Assembly: GCA_910589415.1 (NCBI GenBank)
Contig: OU342632.1
Span: forward strand, 41,467,341 to 41,531,340
DNA length: 64,000 nucleotides
Source: Malachius bipustulatus
Lineage: Eukaryota > Arthropoda > Insecta > Coleoptera > Melyridae
Reading direction: 5' to 3'
Shown: in pieces, positions 35,625 through 48,425 of the stretch
Position numbering within the stretch: position 1 is the first letter of the stretch
How the letters are laid out: each line of letters begins with the position of its first letter
Position numbers and translations under genes: made by a program
The notes under the pieces: model-generated
Told to the model about the DNA's origin: nothing
Databases searched by the model: none
What the model saw: only the letters and a program-made list of their open reading frames with translations

Positions 35625-36995
35625 TTAATTGCCAAACATTATATTTAAATTGAAAATTGTTAAGGGATATAGGCAAAAAATTCTCTTCTGAAAGTGTGGT
35701 CTTTATTATTAAATGTTTCGACCAAACAATTTGGGTCATCTTCGGGGCTCTAAAATGACAAAAAGGAAACAGTTAACGATATAGCAGTTACATTTTTAAG
35801 GCAACTTACAACAATTTGACAAATTGAATAGTTGAAATTGTTTATTTATTTAATTTATTAAAGAAAATAGTTGACGGAAATTTAAATTTTTTTATCTACG
35901 AGTGATTCATAAAATGCACTTTTTTAGACGTTTCTTAGTTCATAAAATGTATGATTATCTTGAAGAGTGAAATAAAGTAGTTCGGGTTAAATAAAGTGCC
36001 GTAGCGGTTCATTATTTAACGCTAAATCTGACACGTTAATGCACGCTCGCCTAGTGGAAGTTCTAGTGAACGCTAGCGGCTCGGCTCAGTTGGCTGGCTC
36101 GATCGGGGCGTTCGCACTGCAATACGAGACGCTGAACGCTGAATTACATAGTATCCCGATGCCAACCGCTCCAAATGCTTGTTGACATCAACCTATACTA
36201 GAGAAACGTCGCAGTTTATTAGCAGTGCGCCAGATCTATGTACCTACAATTAATATTTTGTGTTTTGCGTCGTTTAGTTACCTAAAATGGATACCATTTC
36301 ATTCATTCAATGAATGAAATATCTTCTACCCCAGAAGAAATTATTTTTCCATCAAATGTGGCTATATAATTGACATATTTTATGTTTACATTTAATCATA
36401 AATGAAATATCTTCCGCACTAGAAGAAATTATTATTCAATAAAATATGGCTGCACAAAATCTGTTAGGTACCTACCTCAAAAATCTAAAGAAGCAATATG
36501 TCACCTTTATGAACCGACGTGATGAAAAAACCTTAATAGCTTCAAAGAAACACTTACATAAGATATGAATGCATTGGAAAGATTTTATTTTATAATAATA
36601 ACTTTTAGTTCTAATTTAAGTCACTCGTAGATAAAATTTTGTATGCAACATATGCATAAAGTGCCTTTTTTTCACTTCTGGGATTGCCGCATTCGCCTGC
36701 GGCTCATGCGGTCAAACTTCCCAGTCGTGAAAAAAAGTACCACTTTATGCACTTGTTGCATAAATAACTATTAATTCATTTAAATTAGCAATATGTTTCC
36801 GGACTTATTTAACTAATTGGTCAAATTGTTTAAAGTTGTCTTAAAAATGTAACTGCTATATCTTTAACTGTTTCCTTTTTGTCATTTCAGAATCCCGAAG
36901 ATAACCCAAATTGTTTGGTCGAAAAGTTGATGATATAAAAAAGACCACAATTTTTTGCCTATAGCCCTAAAAAATTTTGAATTTAAAGATAACTT
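35625..36995. mobile_element. 1.4-kb element with ~300-bp inverted termini
   Basis: Left sequence TTTCGACCAAACAATTTGGG and AACAGTTAACGATATAGCAG recurs inverted at 36840-36950. Outward the match reaches TAACTTCTTA-type sequence near 35610-35640 and 37000. The inside holds a tandem ~110-bp repeat (36305-36450; GAATGAAATATCTTC twice) and a hairpin at 36645-36770 (TGCATAAAGTGCCTTTTTTTCAC with its inverse). No ORF. Confidence 0.75.
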
Positions 36996-37022
36996 CTTAG
37001 TATAAATTGGTATATTTAAACC

Positions 37023-37296
37023 TACAGCCAACAAAGACAGTCAGTAAATTGTAATACCTTACTTCTACAAAACGTATGATTAAAAAAAAGATCATTAAAT
37101 TAACGGGCAGATTTCTGTGGCCATTTCTGAAGAAGTTATCGAGTCTAAGTGGAATTTTTTAAATATTATTTATTCTTGACATGAAAGTAATTACAAAAAT
37201 TTCAATAAAAGTCATTTGACATCGTTATTAGCTTCAAAAACGAGCACAGAAATCTGCCCGTTAGTCTAATGAGACTTTATAATATTGGCTGTAAGT
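37023..37296. mobile_element. 274-bp foldback MITE
   Basis: TACAGCCAA at the left and TTGGCTGTA at the right, with TAACGGGCAGATTTCTGTG (37096-37118) answered by CACAGAAATCTGCCCGTTA (37244-37263). No ORF. Confidence 0.75.
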
Positions 37297-37299
37297 CAA

Positions 37300-38215
37300 G
37301 CAATTAAATAAAGTAAAAACAAATAACAAAGTCAGTAGGGAAGGCGTAAGGTGAATTATTATAGTAACGTTAAGTTTATTTGATTGCCTAAGTTTTGCTA
37401 TATTTTTACTTATATGTGGAAAAAATTAATTACAATAAAATTTCAAGAAGGTAAAATAATAACTCATAGATTTCATGAAATAATCAGGAAGATTTCTCTC
37501 TTCTAAGTCTAAGTTTATTGAAGATTTCCGTAAGAATTTTTCTGAATTTCATTGTTCAATTTAAACAAACGTAGGTACTTTATGAGTGCTATGAACAAAT
37601 CTCGAATACCATAAGTTGACAACCTAGCTTCGGTAAACATGGGTTTATATAAAACTTTACAAAAAAAATCAAATATTTTATTGAACTACTTAATAATACT
37701 TAGGTAGGTAGGTACCCAAAAAGGCGTTTTTAAAGGCACAATGCATTTTTAAAACAGAATTATCTGGATAAAACTTAGCAAGAGATAAGCTAACTAGGTA
37801 TAATTACGATTCATGCCAATTTTTCATTTTTGGTCATGAAAAATTTCGCACAAGAACCTTTTAAAATATACGTTTACAAGACAGTAGTATCTTAGTCTTC
37901 ATTCTCTTTATCTAAGTACCTAATAAATACAAAGAAACTTCCTTCAGTTAAATAAAAAAACAAAACTAACTTAAATCTAACTAACACTTTCAAACTAAAA
38001 CTCCTTAATTATTCTTAATTAAATTACTTAACAATTGCTACTAAAACCACATCATAATAAATAACAAAACAAGAACCCCTCTTACCATGAACTATTTCCA
38101 ATGAACAGTCTTTCAAACAATAATAATTCTTGATCATATCAAAGCTACCAATACAAAATAACTGTAAAATTATCAAATAAATGATTAAAAATTAACCCTA
38201 AATAATATTTAAATT
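37300..38215. other. 3' flank of EcKL-6, part of a segmental duplication
   Basis: Matches 57545-57945 in order (AAGGTGAATTAT, GATTGCCTAAG-like, then the AT-rich run before the stop codon). No gene. Confidence 0.5.
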
Positions 38216-41200
38216 TTACAATTTATCATCTCCAAAGAAACACTCTGCAATTCCCTTCAATCTCTCCCTCCACTCTTCCACATCATCTAACTGTGGATCG
38301 ATTAGTAGTTTTTTCATAGGATCCCCTTCAGTCACTTTTTCGACCTCCTTCGCATCCTCTGGTATCTTAAACAGACAGAACTTGACCATGACAGGAGCAA
38401 TGCACACTCCAAAGTCCTTGCATCGATCCCACTGTTGCTGCAGCTTCTCCCTGGGGAACAGTTTCTCAGGATCGCTGCCCAGACGTCTTAGGTGGGTGGA
38501 GAGGGAATCATGGTAGTGATCCAGAAGAGAAGGAAGATGAGGGTAGTGGGATGAAGGGGAAGTGGTTAGGAGGAAGTTTGCAAGGTCCACAGCCGGAGGA
38601 GAGAACCGAGCGTGCTGCCAGTCGAGGATGCAGACTGCTGATATCGACGATTGGTCCAGGGTATCTGACTGGAAAATAAAATTATCAACTTAAAAAAAGT
38701 AACAAAATTGACATCACTGATATTTAAAAACACTTCTTATGTTAGTTTCCACCACGGTGTAAGATAACTAAGGTGTTGGAACAAGACTCCCCAGTGCGAC
38801 CCGATATCGTCACCACTCGTCACGTTACATCGGTTTTACCCATTTGTTTTGTTGCTCTCGCTCGCAATGGTTAGTTCTGCCGTACTCTTCTCTCGGACAA
38901 GCGCACAAGCGCTAGCATAAATGATTCACGCATATTCGCTGATAAACGCGTGCTCTTATGTTCTAATTTTATTAATATTTAAATGTTAAAATGTGACTCG
39001 ATGAAATACCCGTTATAGTTTCATCGCATCAACTTCTACAATTAGGCAAATCACAGTTTCTACCCATTTTTGCTTATCGCTTCTTCAGAAAAAAATAAAA
39101 TTGAGTAGCATGACACCCTGATAATGGCAATTTGCATGTGTAAGAGCAAGAGGTCAGAGCCCAGCTGGCAAGACTCTCTCATACACTGAGGTTCAGGTTT
39201 TCGTCGCGCGCTTTACTGTTGAAATACGTACTTCGTTCACTCACCTATATATCTTACACCGTGGTTTCCACTGAACTTTATTTCAAAAATAAAATTTCCT
39301 GTTTTGGAGATACGTTTGAAGGGGGCAGTGATGTAATAATTATTGTAGTAAAGGAGATAAACGTATCTCCGAATAACGTGTCGGAGATTTGAGTTTCGAA
39401 ATAAAATTCAGTATAATTTGAGAGGGTTTTACTTTAGGTTCTATTTCCTCCAAAACCAAAAATTTAATTATTGCTTATTAATATAAATACAACATTTTGA
39501 TGATGCTAGTATAATTATGCAGTTTATTATACATAGGTAGGTAGCTAGTTAATAGACTGAAAATTCCCTAGAAACGTATGTCATTATCTCTCTTATTATG
39601 TTTTTAATACATATTTATATTCCTATTTATTATCTCAGAACTTCACAGCGTAAACTTCCAAACAATCGTTGAATTATGTAAATTGAGATGTACGTTAATT
39701 AGGTGATATACGCTGTACTGTCTATTGAAAGTGCATTCATTTAAATGAAGATTGATCTTTGTTTTCCAATGAATATACAGGCTGACTCAAAATTAACAAT
39801 TATTATTATTTTGTATTAAATTAACGTTGGCATAAGAAAGGGCTCCATTTTTCTGGTTTTCTACTGCGCTTTTTGATTTTTTTTTCGGTGAATAATCTGA
39901 GGTCTACTTTCGCCATTCTGGTATCTCGAGTTTCATGACTGCCCATTCTCAACGCGGCACCCTGACCTGGACAAGTCATTTCTGATGGAAAAAGGGCTTC
40001 CTAAATTTTCTTCGCATTGGAATTCATATTCAGGTGTTCACAGAGAGCAACGTAGGACCGCGGAGCGGGAGACATACTCCCATACTATAATGTACGACCG
40101 CGGAGCGGGAGCATAGTGATCCGAACACGAGACGTAATAATTATTGTGCAGCGTGAAATGCATCCACAACACTAATTCACCCGTTTTGGTTTTTTGCATT
40201 TTCCGCTGCACAATTACATTGGGCAATAATTATTATTAGTGTGTGTAACTCGATAGGTAAAAAAACTACATACGGGTGGAGAACATACCTATGGTAACAT
40301 TAGGAAGATATTCATTTGCTTTGCAAATGAAAGGGAAGAAAATAAAACGGCATAAAAAATCAATCTTGAGAGTGCAATGAAAGTCCAGTCCTGGCAGAAG
40401 CGCCGATTAAATACCCCGAGTCTCGGATGTAACCACTTGACGACAATGCCAAGCGCTTCGAAGCGTATGCAGAGACGGACCCACATTATATCCGCTTTTT
40501 CATATCGCAAGCAGACCACATAGAGTGATGTTACGATTTTTGGAATATAAATGAAAAATAAATGCAAAATTCAAAATAATAATTCTGCTACTGTTAACTT
40601 CGAAGATATTCCTTGCTCTGAAATTCTTTTAGTACAGAACGACATGAAATACAATATGGCGGCCATAAGAAAAACAAAACTTGATTACGAAAACTCTGGG
40701 ATCTAGTAGTTGGCTTTGAAAATTTTTGAAATGTCATTTTTGAAAGGATGACATGAAATGCAATATGTACAATATATGGCCATAAGAAAAAAATTAATTG
40801 ACTATGAATACTCTGGACTCTGCAATGAAGAAAATGAGACAGCTTCTTCATGTGATATTCGAGTGTCCAGCACTCGCAAGAACGCGCTATTCGGTCCTGG
40901 GACTTCTCAGCCCCGGGAGCCTGCTGGCGGAAAAAACCTTGATTAGCGGACTGCTGAACCTTGTCAAAGGAACGGAGCTCTTCTAATCAAGGAAAATCTA
41001 AATGTGAGAAATACAATAAGCCCGCTGGCTTCAGTGTTTGGGACCACATAAACCATCTTTCACATTTTGTTAAAATACCAATACCAATAGCAATGAATAC
41101 TCTGGGATCTAGTTGGCTTTGAAAGTTTTTGAAATGTCAGATGGATAGCTCTTAATGACTTATGTAAGCCTATTATTCAATAATTTTCAAAAAAAAAGAA

Positions 41201-43680
41201 AGATAGGTATGGCAAAAAAAAAAGAAATCTCGATTTTTCAGTTTTTTCAGGATATTTCAGCAATTACCTACTGAAAATATCCTGATTTTTTTTAGGTTAT
41301 TAGTTATTACTCGGCATAAAAATACGCAATTTTTCTCCAATTTAACCGACCTCGTATCTCTACTGATAAGCGAGATGCCCATGGTTAGCCTCGAAAAACG
41401 GACCCGCCGTATTTATAATAACCGTTACTTCTATCTATTCAAATTGTTTTTTTCTGAAAAAAATCATTTTTTGGTTATTAGAGCATTTCACACAATGCGA
41501 TATTTCGTCCGATATGTCAGATGCGGTAATTCCGAAGTTATCCGAGCAATACTACGCAAACGTAATTGTGGGTGAAGTTATCCACACGATCAATCCAGCC
41601 ACATGCTGCACAGAAACATAGCTCTTTGGAGGATGGTATACTCTTTGTTAACTGACCAAGGGGTGGTCTGGTTTATTGACATCATGCAGCCGAGAAGTAA
41701 GGTGATTGTCACACTGACAGACTAAATTAAATCCAAAATTAATAAAATTTTGAATCAAGTAAATTTGATTCAAAAGAAAGAAACGAATAATCAAATGCTA
41801 TGAATAATAATATTAATTATCGAAAGATGATTAACCAAATTCAACAAAAATGCAGTTTAATGAGGAATATAATAGCATGAATAATATTCTTTAAAAGAAT
41901 ATAAAAGTAGGTATGTACCTATTTTGTCAAATAGATGATCTTCTATTTTCCAGAAAATGAATGATCGATAGAGGTATTTTTTAATTACAAGTTTCCTACT
42001 CTTCCTGAATTCCCTCTGATTAGTCTCAATTAGGTATTACTTACATAAATGTTATATTTTAGGAACTAAATTGACTAATCTGAATTAGAAGTTATACTTT
42101 TTGAATTTGAAGAACGTTATAGTTTCATGAGTTACAACTGCAAACGGTGTAGAACGTGACAGCAACGTAAAAACAATAATAATTATTACTGGAAACTATG
42201 ATAACTTGGTATAGATGTCCAGTGGCGACTCGTGGACGTGGCGTGGATAGGGAGTATCAATATAGAGGAATGAATAATTACGAAGAGTTGATGAGTCAGG
42301 TTTATGTCAGGGAGACAAACTGGGCGGTCTGGGGAAATACTCAAGCACGACGAAGCTAGGCTACGAGGGTTCTTCTCCGAATATTTTTTGGAAGAATATT
42401 TTATTAAATGATCAAAAAAATATAAGTATAGAAAACCCATTTACGGAAGAAGTTTTTTGGTAACAACGCACAGTAGTCGCGTAATTATTTTTAAAGAATT
42501 TTAATCTTCCAAAATAGATTAAATCTTCCAAAATCAAAAAGAATGTTACGCCACCCAGTGCCCATCCATATATTTTTCTCTTATAAAATTTCCATTATTT
42601 ATTACGAATAAAATTAAGGTGAATTTATGCATCGAATGTCTTGAGAGTTGTACGTGAATGCAACCCAGCCAGCAACACTTAAAACTCCAAGTTGAAACAG
42701 TCAGTTTCCTTCAGCTGGCAACAGTGTTTATGAGTTAGTATGCAGGTGAAATGGGAAATAGCAAATTAGCTGTGTTTGGAAATGATGAATGTACATGTTT
42801 ACACTAAACCATACAATTATAAGCCATAATTATATGTATTGTAAAAATAGGTGAGGCTAATTATTTTATAGCAGACACGTAAATTTTAGTTAGGTATACT
42901 TACGTCAAATTTGAACATGTAGTTTGTACCCCAGCAATCACCATGGCAAATTACGGAATACTCAGGATCCACATTGCAAATATTTTTTATGATATCATCA
43001 AATCTATCTTCTATGCTTTGATATCTCTTTAAAGTGGCATCACTAACAACCCCCTTCAATAGGTCAATACTTTTCCTGAAATTTCCTTTCAATAGCTGAA
43101 TAAATCCACATTTGTACGCGAATTCTGCATAAAGATTTTCGCGGTACTTATTCAGCTTCTCAAACAGCTCAGGTTTCTGATCTTTCATTGCAAACGAAAA
43201 AGCGTGAAATTTTCCAAATTCTTCTAAAATAAGTTTTGTTTGATTTAAAGTGTAAGATAAATTTTTTGGTAAGACTTTGAACCCTCTGCTTGTCACATTT
43301 TCCAAAACTAAAATTTCGTTGTTTTCGGACACGGCGCCACCATAAAATTTTGGTACAGATATGAAGGGTTCTTCTATGTTTTTGTCATCTTGAAATTTTT
43401 TGAACTCCTTCAATAATTCCGAGTAAAATTTAATTTCACGAATAAACATTTTCGAGATGGGAGTTTTTTCTCTGATGATCTCGCTTGGGAGGGATGATTT
43501 TATGACTATGTCAATCTTTTCATTGCTGGTCTTGTTTGTGATGGTAGCGTAGAGTATGTCACCCATAAATCCTTGACCGAATTTTGTATTTCCCGCGAAA
43601 ACTATTTCGTAGTTCTCCAGCTTCAACTCCTTTTCTATCACTGTCTTCAAGTTGTCATCGAACTCTTTCCGGAAATCCAT
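38216..43680 (-). CDS. EcKL-6: diverged ecdysteroid-kinase-like protein, exon pairing tentative
   Basis: Exon 1 is 43680-42904 (259 codons, ATG of MDFRKEFDDN), with GFMGDILYATI, VPKFYGG, LVLENVTSRGF and the catalytic loop HGDCWGTN (246-253), ending GAC|GTAAGT. The next compatible acceptor on this strand is TTTCCAG|TCA before 38668, opening exon 2 (38668-38216, 150 residues plus stop) with LDWQHARFSPPAVDLANFLL (D275, Q277). Both boundaries are phase 0 and the joined 409 residues fit the family. The implied 4.2-kb intron contains a hAT-like MITE, LINE debris and foldback fragments. Exon 2 has a near twin at 57946-58398, so an alternative is that exon 2 is a duplicated orphan. Each exon is surely EcKL; the join is inferred. 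Codon use in exon 2 is clearly GC-richer than in exon 1. Confidence 0.65.
38753..39263. mobile_element. 511-bp hAT-like MITE with 8-bp target duplication
   Basis: Ends CACGGTGTAAGATA and TATCTTACACCGTG are exact inverses (14 bp). GTTTCCAC flanks both sides (38745-38752 and 39264-39271), an 8-bp target duplication as made by hAT elements. The paralogous stretch at 58512-58530 (GAGTTTCCATACTG) is an empty site. It lies in the intron next to EcKL-6 exon 2. No ORF. Confidence 0.88.
40630..41370 (+). mobile_element. Foldback-family fragments around a LINE RNase-H-end fragment
   Basis: 40630-40790 and 41090-41370 match foldback arms (CATGAAATACAATATGGCGGCCATAAG; TTTTTCAGGATATTTCAG). Between them about 40830-40990 encodes HVIFECPALARTRYSVLG, the signature downstream of RNase H in R1/Jockey-like elements (HxxxECPAL.R.R...LG). 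The piece is short and isolated. Confidence 0.65.
41370..42880. other. Intron or intergenic DNA, nothing recognised
   Basis: AT-rich, with a GC-richer patch at 42210-42380 whose frames show no known domain. Falls within the tentative EcKL-6 intron. Confidence 0.35.
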
Positions 43681-44589
43681 TTCGGTTGAATTTTATTGCT
43701 AATTATGGGGTACAATCGTGTCACAATTTATCATTAATTCACACTAACAAATAAAACAGAGCACTTTGTCAGTATATCAATCCGTATCAATAAATATGTA
43801 AGCCTAAGTACCGCTCAGACACTATTTAGTTATTATGACCGTTTTGAATTGCCCAGAGAAACTATTAGTTAAATACTCTCAATAATCGATCGTTACAAAA
43901 CTAATACGAAAACATGTTATTAAATATATCACATACATAATACATAAGTCAGTTAAATACGTATCTAATCTAACTGATTATAAGAAAAAAAGGAGTCTTG
44001 CTTATTATTCTAACCTAACCTATCGACTCTCTAATACCTACCGGACCGGATTCTTTTCGCTCGCAGCTCGCACGCAAGGCAAGAGTCGCCGGGCAGGGGT
44101 ATCGTATTAACGTATCGTATCCAAACACGACGTTCCTTCCAATACGAGCAGGCATGAGCGTAGTCGTTCATTTTATTCAAGGTACACAATATTTATTTGA
44201 ATTACATCCACTGAACAGTCAAAGGCAATTACTGGTGGGAAAAATACATTATTCTGAGTTTTTATGAATAGAATGAATGAATTATGAATAAATATAGAAG
44301 GAGAACCTACAATACAAATAAAAGTCAACAATTATTTCTGGAAGTCCATACCAATGACTTTATTCCCGGAGTTGTCGCTGAGAGTATACCAAGAGTTCTC
44401 TCAATAGGGAATAATTTGATCACATCCTAAAAATAGGTGACGACTCGAGCATACGTGTACTGGGGGCTTTGGGAGGTTAAACGTTGCTGGTAATCAGGAA
44501 CCAATTCCACATCCTCTTCCCTGACAGGAATAAAACGGGATCCTAACAAAAAAAAACGGGATAAAACAGTTTGCTCACTCGATCTGGTA

Positions 44590-45000
44590 CACGCCCCAAA
44601 ATTTTGGCCGACACGCCAGAGTGTTTCAGGCCGAGACGGTTACTATCGAGCATTGTGCTAAAGAAATCAGAGAGCTTAACTTGACTCACACAAAAATAGC
44701 GATCTGTACTGACAGTCAAGCTATCTTAAAGGCACTGGCCTCGCCAGTAATCACATCACGGAACGTGATGGACTGCAGGAATACCCTGGAGGGCATATCT
44801 GACACCAACAACGTAACTCTGGTATGGATACCAGGACACTCAGGGCTACAGGGTAACGAGAAGGAGGATACACTGGTCCGCAAGGGATCAGACCTGAACC
44901 CTACGGCGGGGTGAAAAAAAGCTTAAGAGAAGCAGCATAAAAGAGTGGATGCTCTCAGAAACTCTGACCAAATGGAAGAGGCATGCGAAGAAATTCATCA
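44590..45000 (+). mobile_element. LINE RNase H domain fragment
   Basis: The frame at 44621-44914 reads VTIEHCAKEI, AICTDSQAILKAL and VTLVWIPGHSGLQGNEKED. These are RNase HI motifs of R1/Jockey-type retrotransposons: the acidic D of TDS and the HSG.xGNE block. The downstream frame (KSLREAA...KEWMLSETLTKWKRHAKKFI) continues after a shift. 5'-truncated and broken; it meets the opposite-strand LINE near 44930. Confidence 0.8.
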
Positions 45001-46400
45001 TTGAACTTCTTGTTTGAACAATTGGATATTGGACAACATTGATCATTAAGCTTAAATATTTGAGAAACTTTCTCTTGACATTTTCCGGATTATCTACAGG
45101 TGAAGTGCAGGAAGGGCCCCATATCAGACAAGCATAAGAGTACTTAGACCTTATCAATACCTTAAAAAAAGGGACAACATAGGTATCAGTATTAAGAAAC
45201 TGCTTGGAAAATGGAATAATGAATCCGAAAATCTTGTAAGCGGCAAAGGTAATTATATTGATATGATGTGCTAAGGACAAATTATTGTCAAATAAAACAC
45301 CAAGATCCTTTGAACTACAACATTTATTCAAGCCCACACCAGAGATAGTATGAGACAGGATTTTTATTACAGGAATAAGAACATGGCAGAGCATTTCGGG
45401 ATGTTCAGAGTCACGAGATTATTTCACACCATTCCATGAAACGATCCAGGCATATCTGCAGCAATTTTGCGTCATCAACACACCTAAAGGCAGTGTAAAA
45501 TTTTAAGTCATCGGCATAGAGCAGACATCTACCACCAAGTATCTCAGTAACAAGATGTTGAAAAGCAAAAGACCCAGATGCTAGAAGAAACAGCAAAGAT
45601 GTCAGACCTGCAGCCGGAAAGTATGCACAACTGCTAAATTCGATTGTTGATCTGCCCCTCACAAAATCATATTGACAGTCGGTAAGCTTGTGGACGAGAT
45701 TCAGAGTTATGTTGAATAGATGAAGCAGATGGTCTAGTAGCAATTAACTACAGTATTTGACCAAGAAGGAAGAAATCAGATCAAGACCAGCGGTAAATGC
45801 GGCTTTGAACTTCCTAATACCCTGCAGAATGTCTGAGCTCTGACAAGCGTTAGGTAAGCACGTGATGTCACAAGAAGTACGCGAAAGAACCTCCCCAGAT
45901 GAACTACTAAAACAGGAAGTAAAGGAGGCTGCAAAAACTAACTTAACCATCTAGTTAATCATTGTAAGCAACATCGTTACAGATCCTATGAGCTGGAATA
46001 GATTACTCATTTTTACTACGATTGACAAAAAATGATCAAAACCAGAAGGGTTAGATCATATTAGATATGTAAGCGCTATGGGAAGACTAATTTCCTTTTT
46101 CAATGCAGAGCGAAGCTATCTAAACTGTAGCAGAGAATTTGCATCTCTATTTCACTTGTTTTACTTGTAACGCCTCCAACAGGCCGACGTTTCTTTAATT
46201 CCACAAATTATGTACTTGGAAAACCAAGGTGGATATTATTTTCTGTCCGGTCTTGGTGAAGACTTAAGAATAAACTTATCGAAAACTGCATGTAGGATGT
46301 CATAACAACAACACAAGTCAAATCAGGATCATTTTCTGGAAGAACTTAGTCCAAAAGAAATAAAAACCAAATACCGATATAGGGTGACATAGCCATGACA
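44930..46400 (-). mobile_element. Degraded LINE ORF2 fragment, minus strand
   Basis: Read on the minus strand: a linker like DKFILKSSPRPDRK...YPPWFSKYI (near 46280-46200), an RT fingers remnant KFKAAFTAGLDLISSFLVKYCS (about 45816-45751), palm with LYADDLKFYTAF (about 45530), then SSKDLGVLFDNNLSLAHHI (about 45317-45261) and thumb to about 44890. The usual PQGS and YRPIS blocks are damaged or absent and frames change repeatedly. Related to other CR1/RTE-like LINEs but distinct from the copy at 5578-10415. Confidence 0.8.
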
Positions 46401-46559
46401 TCCCCTTCTAAAATTATAATAATCATGATACGATATTTATTAAGCCATTTTGGTCATAAATACAGTTAATTTCTACAAGAAATTATCAAATACACAGAAT
46501 TTTACAAATATACCTAATTATTAAACTACAAAGCCAAACCAAGGAAACATCATAACAAT

Positions 46560-46765
46560 CAAACAAGAAGAAATCCTTCTTTTTTGACAACTACCCCTCC
46601 TATTTCGGTAATACTCAAATATTCTACTATTAAATACCCTTAAATTAACACTGTCTGTAATTATTTCTGGTAACCTGTTATATAAGCCAACACCGCATGG
46701 AAGAATTAGGTGCCTACGTCTTCGTCCTATACTCTACAACAAAATTTGCCCTATTTCTTGTCTCA
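46560..46765 (-). mobile_element. LINE RT C-terminal fragment, minus strand
   Basis: An ATG-less frame reads RRHLILPCGVGLYNRLPEII, then TDSVNLRVFNSRIFEYYRNR. This is the LYNxLP...LRxFxxxI signature that closes LINE ORF2, also seen at 1908-2387. It ends with a stop near 46530. Confidence 0.65.
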
Positions 46766-47461
46766 TTAATCATGGACCTGACTAAAATTGTCTACAGAGA
46801 CGTCTAAAAACGTCTACAGAGAGCGCGTTCCGATAACTGGATCACAGTCCAAAATCGTATTAAGGAATTGTGATGTTTGATGTGTAACGACTGCGCAAAA
46901 TTTTCAAGAGCTCTAGCACAAATGCTAAGAGGTTCGCGGGAAAGAGGAGTAATCATTAATGGTGAAGTCGCCGATAATCACAAATCCAGGACCATGCGTA
47001 TAAAACTAAGAACCTCGAGAACCTCGAACAGAATCTTCGCCTCCTCAGAAGTGATAAACCACCACCGGCTCAAGGACTGAAGGTATCTTGAATTTTTTCA
47101 GGTTCATATTGCCCATAAAATTGTGCAACTTTTTTCTAATTTAATCGACTATGTGTCTTCTATGGTTGATATGGGATCCCAATGGTGATGGTGAGTCAGG
47201 ATGACCATATAGGAGAGTGTATTGGATGAATTTTCAATTACAAATAAAATATGGGCTTTATCGCATTGAAGAATCTGATTATAAACAAAATATTCAGATA
47301 CATATATGGGAACTATTACAATAGCATGATAATGATTACGTGTGTGAGTCGTCCCAAGGTATCAAAATTGGTAATTTCTATGAAGGTTAAGAAATTCTAT
47401 CCTATTTTAGTCAAACATACTTATATTTTACTTAAGTTTCGACTTTCAAGGATTTTATGAA

Positions 47462-47520
47462 GTAATTACAATTACAATTACAATTACAAATTTCTTTATT
47501 GTACTTGAATTACAACAGTC
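47462..47520 (-). mobile_element. LINE 3' tail with (TAATTG)n
   Basis: On the minus strand CAATAAAGAAATTTG is followed by four TAATTG-type hexamers, the usual end of RTE/CR1-like LINE copies. The body would lie at higher coordinates (47520 upward), where no ORF remains. Confidence 0.5.
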
Positions 47521-48180
47521 ATTGCTCAGTACAACAGCGTCATTACAGAAATAATAAAAACAAAAACTTTAGTCAGTTTTTTACTTTGAAGACATTTAAC
47601 TAATGAGTAAATGTTGTAGGAATTAATAAGTTAATTTGTCTAATAAATATTAATAATTGTCAGATTAACTGTAAGGGTGGAAATATGGCTTTACATAGGG
47701 GTACTGGACCATAATAGCTTACCTAATTTCTAACTTCAAAATTATTTTTAACCACACAGTCCGTAATAAGTAAATTAGGGTTGGGAATTAATTTCCGCCT
47801 ATATTCGCCTTGAAAGTAAAGAAATCTTTGAAGACCACACTTGGGAAAATTTACAATTTATAGTTATCCATATGAATGGACACGGTTAGTCAGCTAAACT
47901 GGCCATGAATGACATCATCATGAATGACATCGTCATTATACCATCCTTATGTACACAAGCTATGTACAACCTGAACGTGTGATGATATGATTTGAGGTGG
48001 TAAGCCTGAGCGATGTAGTCGGATTAATTCCTATGGAATTAACTGTCAAGTTACCATTTTCTAGATAATTTATGAATATATCTCGAAAACCAAAGCTTCA
48101 ACGACCCATGTCTACAGAAAATGTTTCGCCTATCTTATGCATTTTCTACATGCTGCTTTAAATAAAACATAAATGCAATT
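47520..48180. other. Intergenic DNA, no supported gene
   Basis: AT-rich, no coding signal. Possibly decayed LINE sequence upstream of the tail at 47462. Confidence 0.35.
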
Positions 48181-48189
48181 TATATAGGT

Positions 48190-48425
48190 ACTTTCAAGAT
48201 TTTGAGGAGTGATTTCATACAACTTTTTCAGCTGTTATCTGCCAAAGCTACGATGATCCAAACTTCATAGTCGCTGCATTTTGTTCCTATACCTGATGAT
48301 GTGTTGGGGATGCGCAGAGAAAATTCAGCTTTCAGCTTTTATAAAATAACAGTGAACTCGAGACTTAAAACTATTAAATAACGATCTGGCAGTCGCGGGC
48401 TCTTAGTCTAGTAGGTATGCAGCCC
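48190..48425. repeat. ~190-bp dispersed repeat, copy 2
   Basis: Same landmarks and order as 35340-35530, with an extra ~40 bp (about 48355-48395) before the shared GGCAGTCGC end. Confidence 0.75.

Noticed and set aside
46877..47080. 67-codon plus-strand ORF
   Set aside because: No family resemblance, and it lies between LINE debris and a foldback arm fragment; no evidence it is coding.
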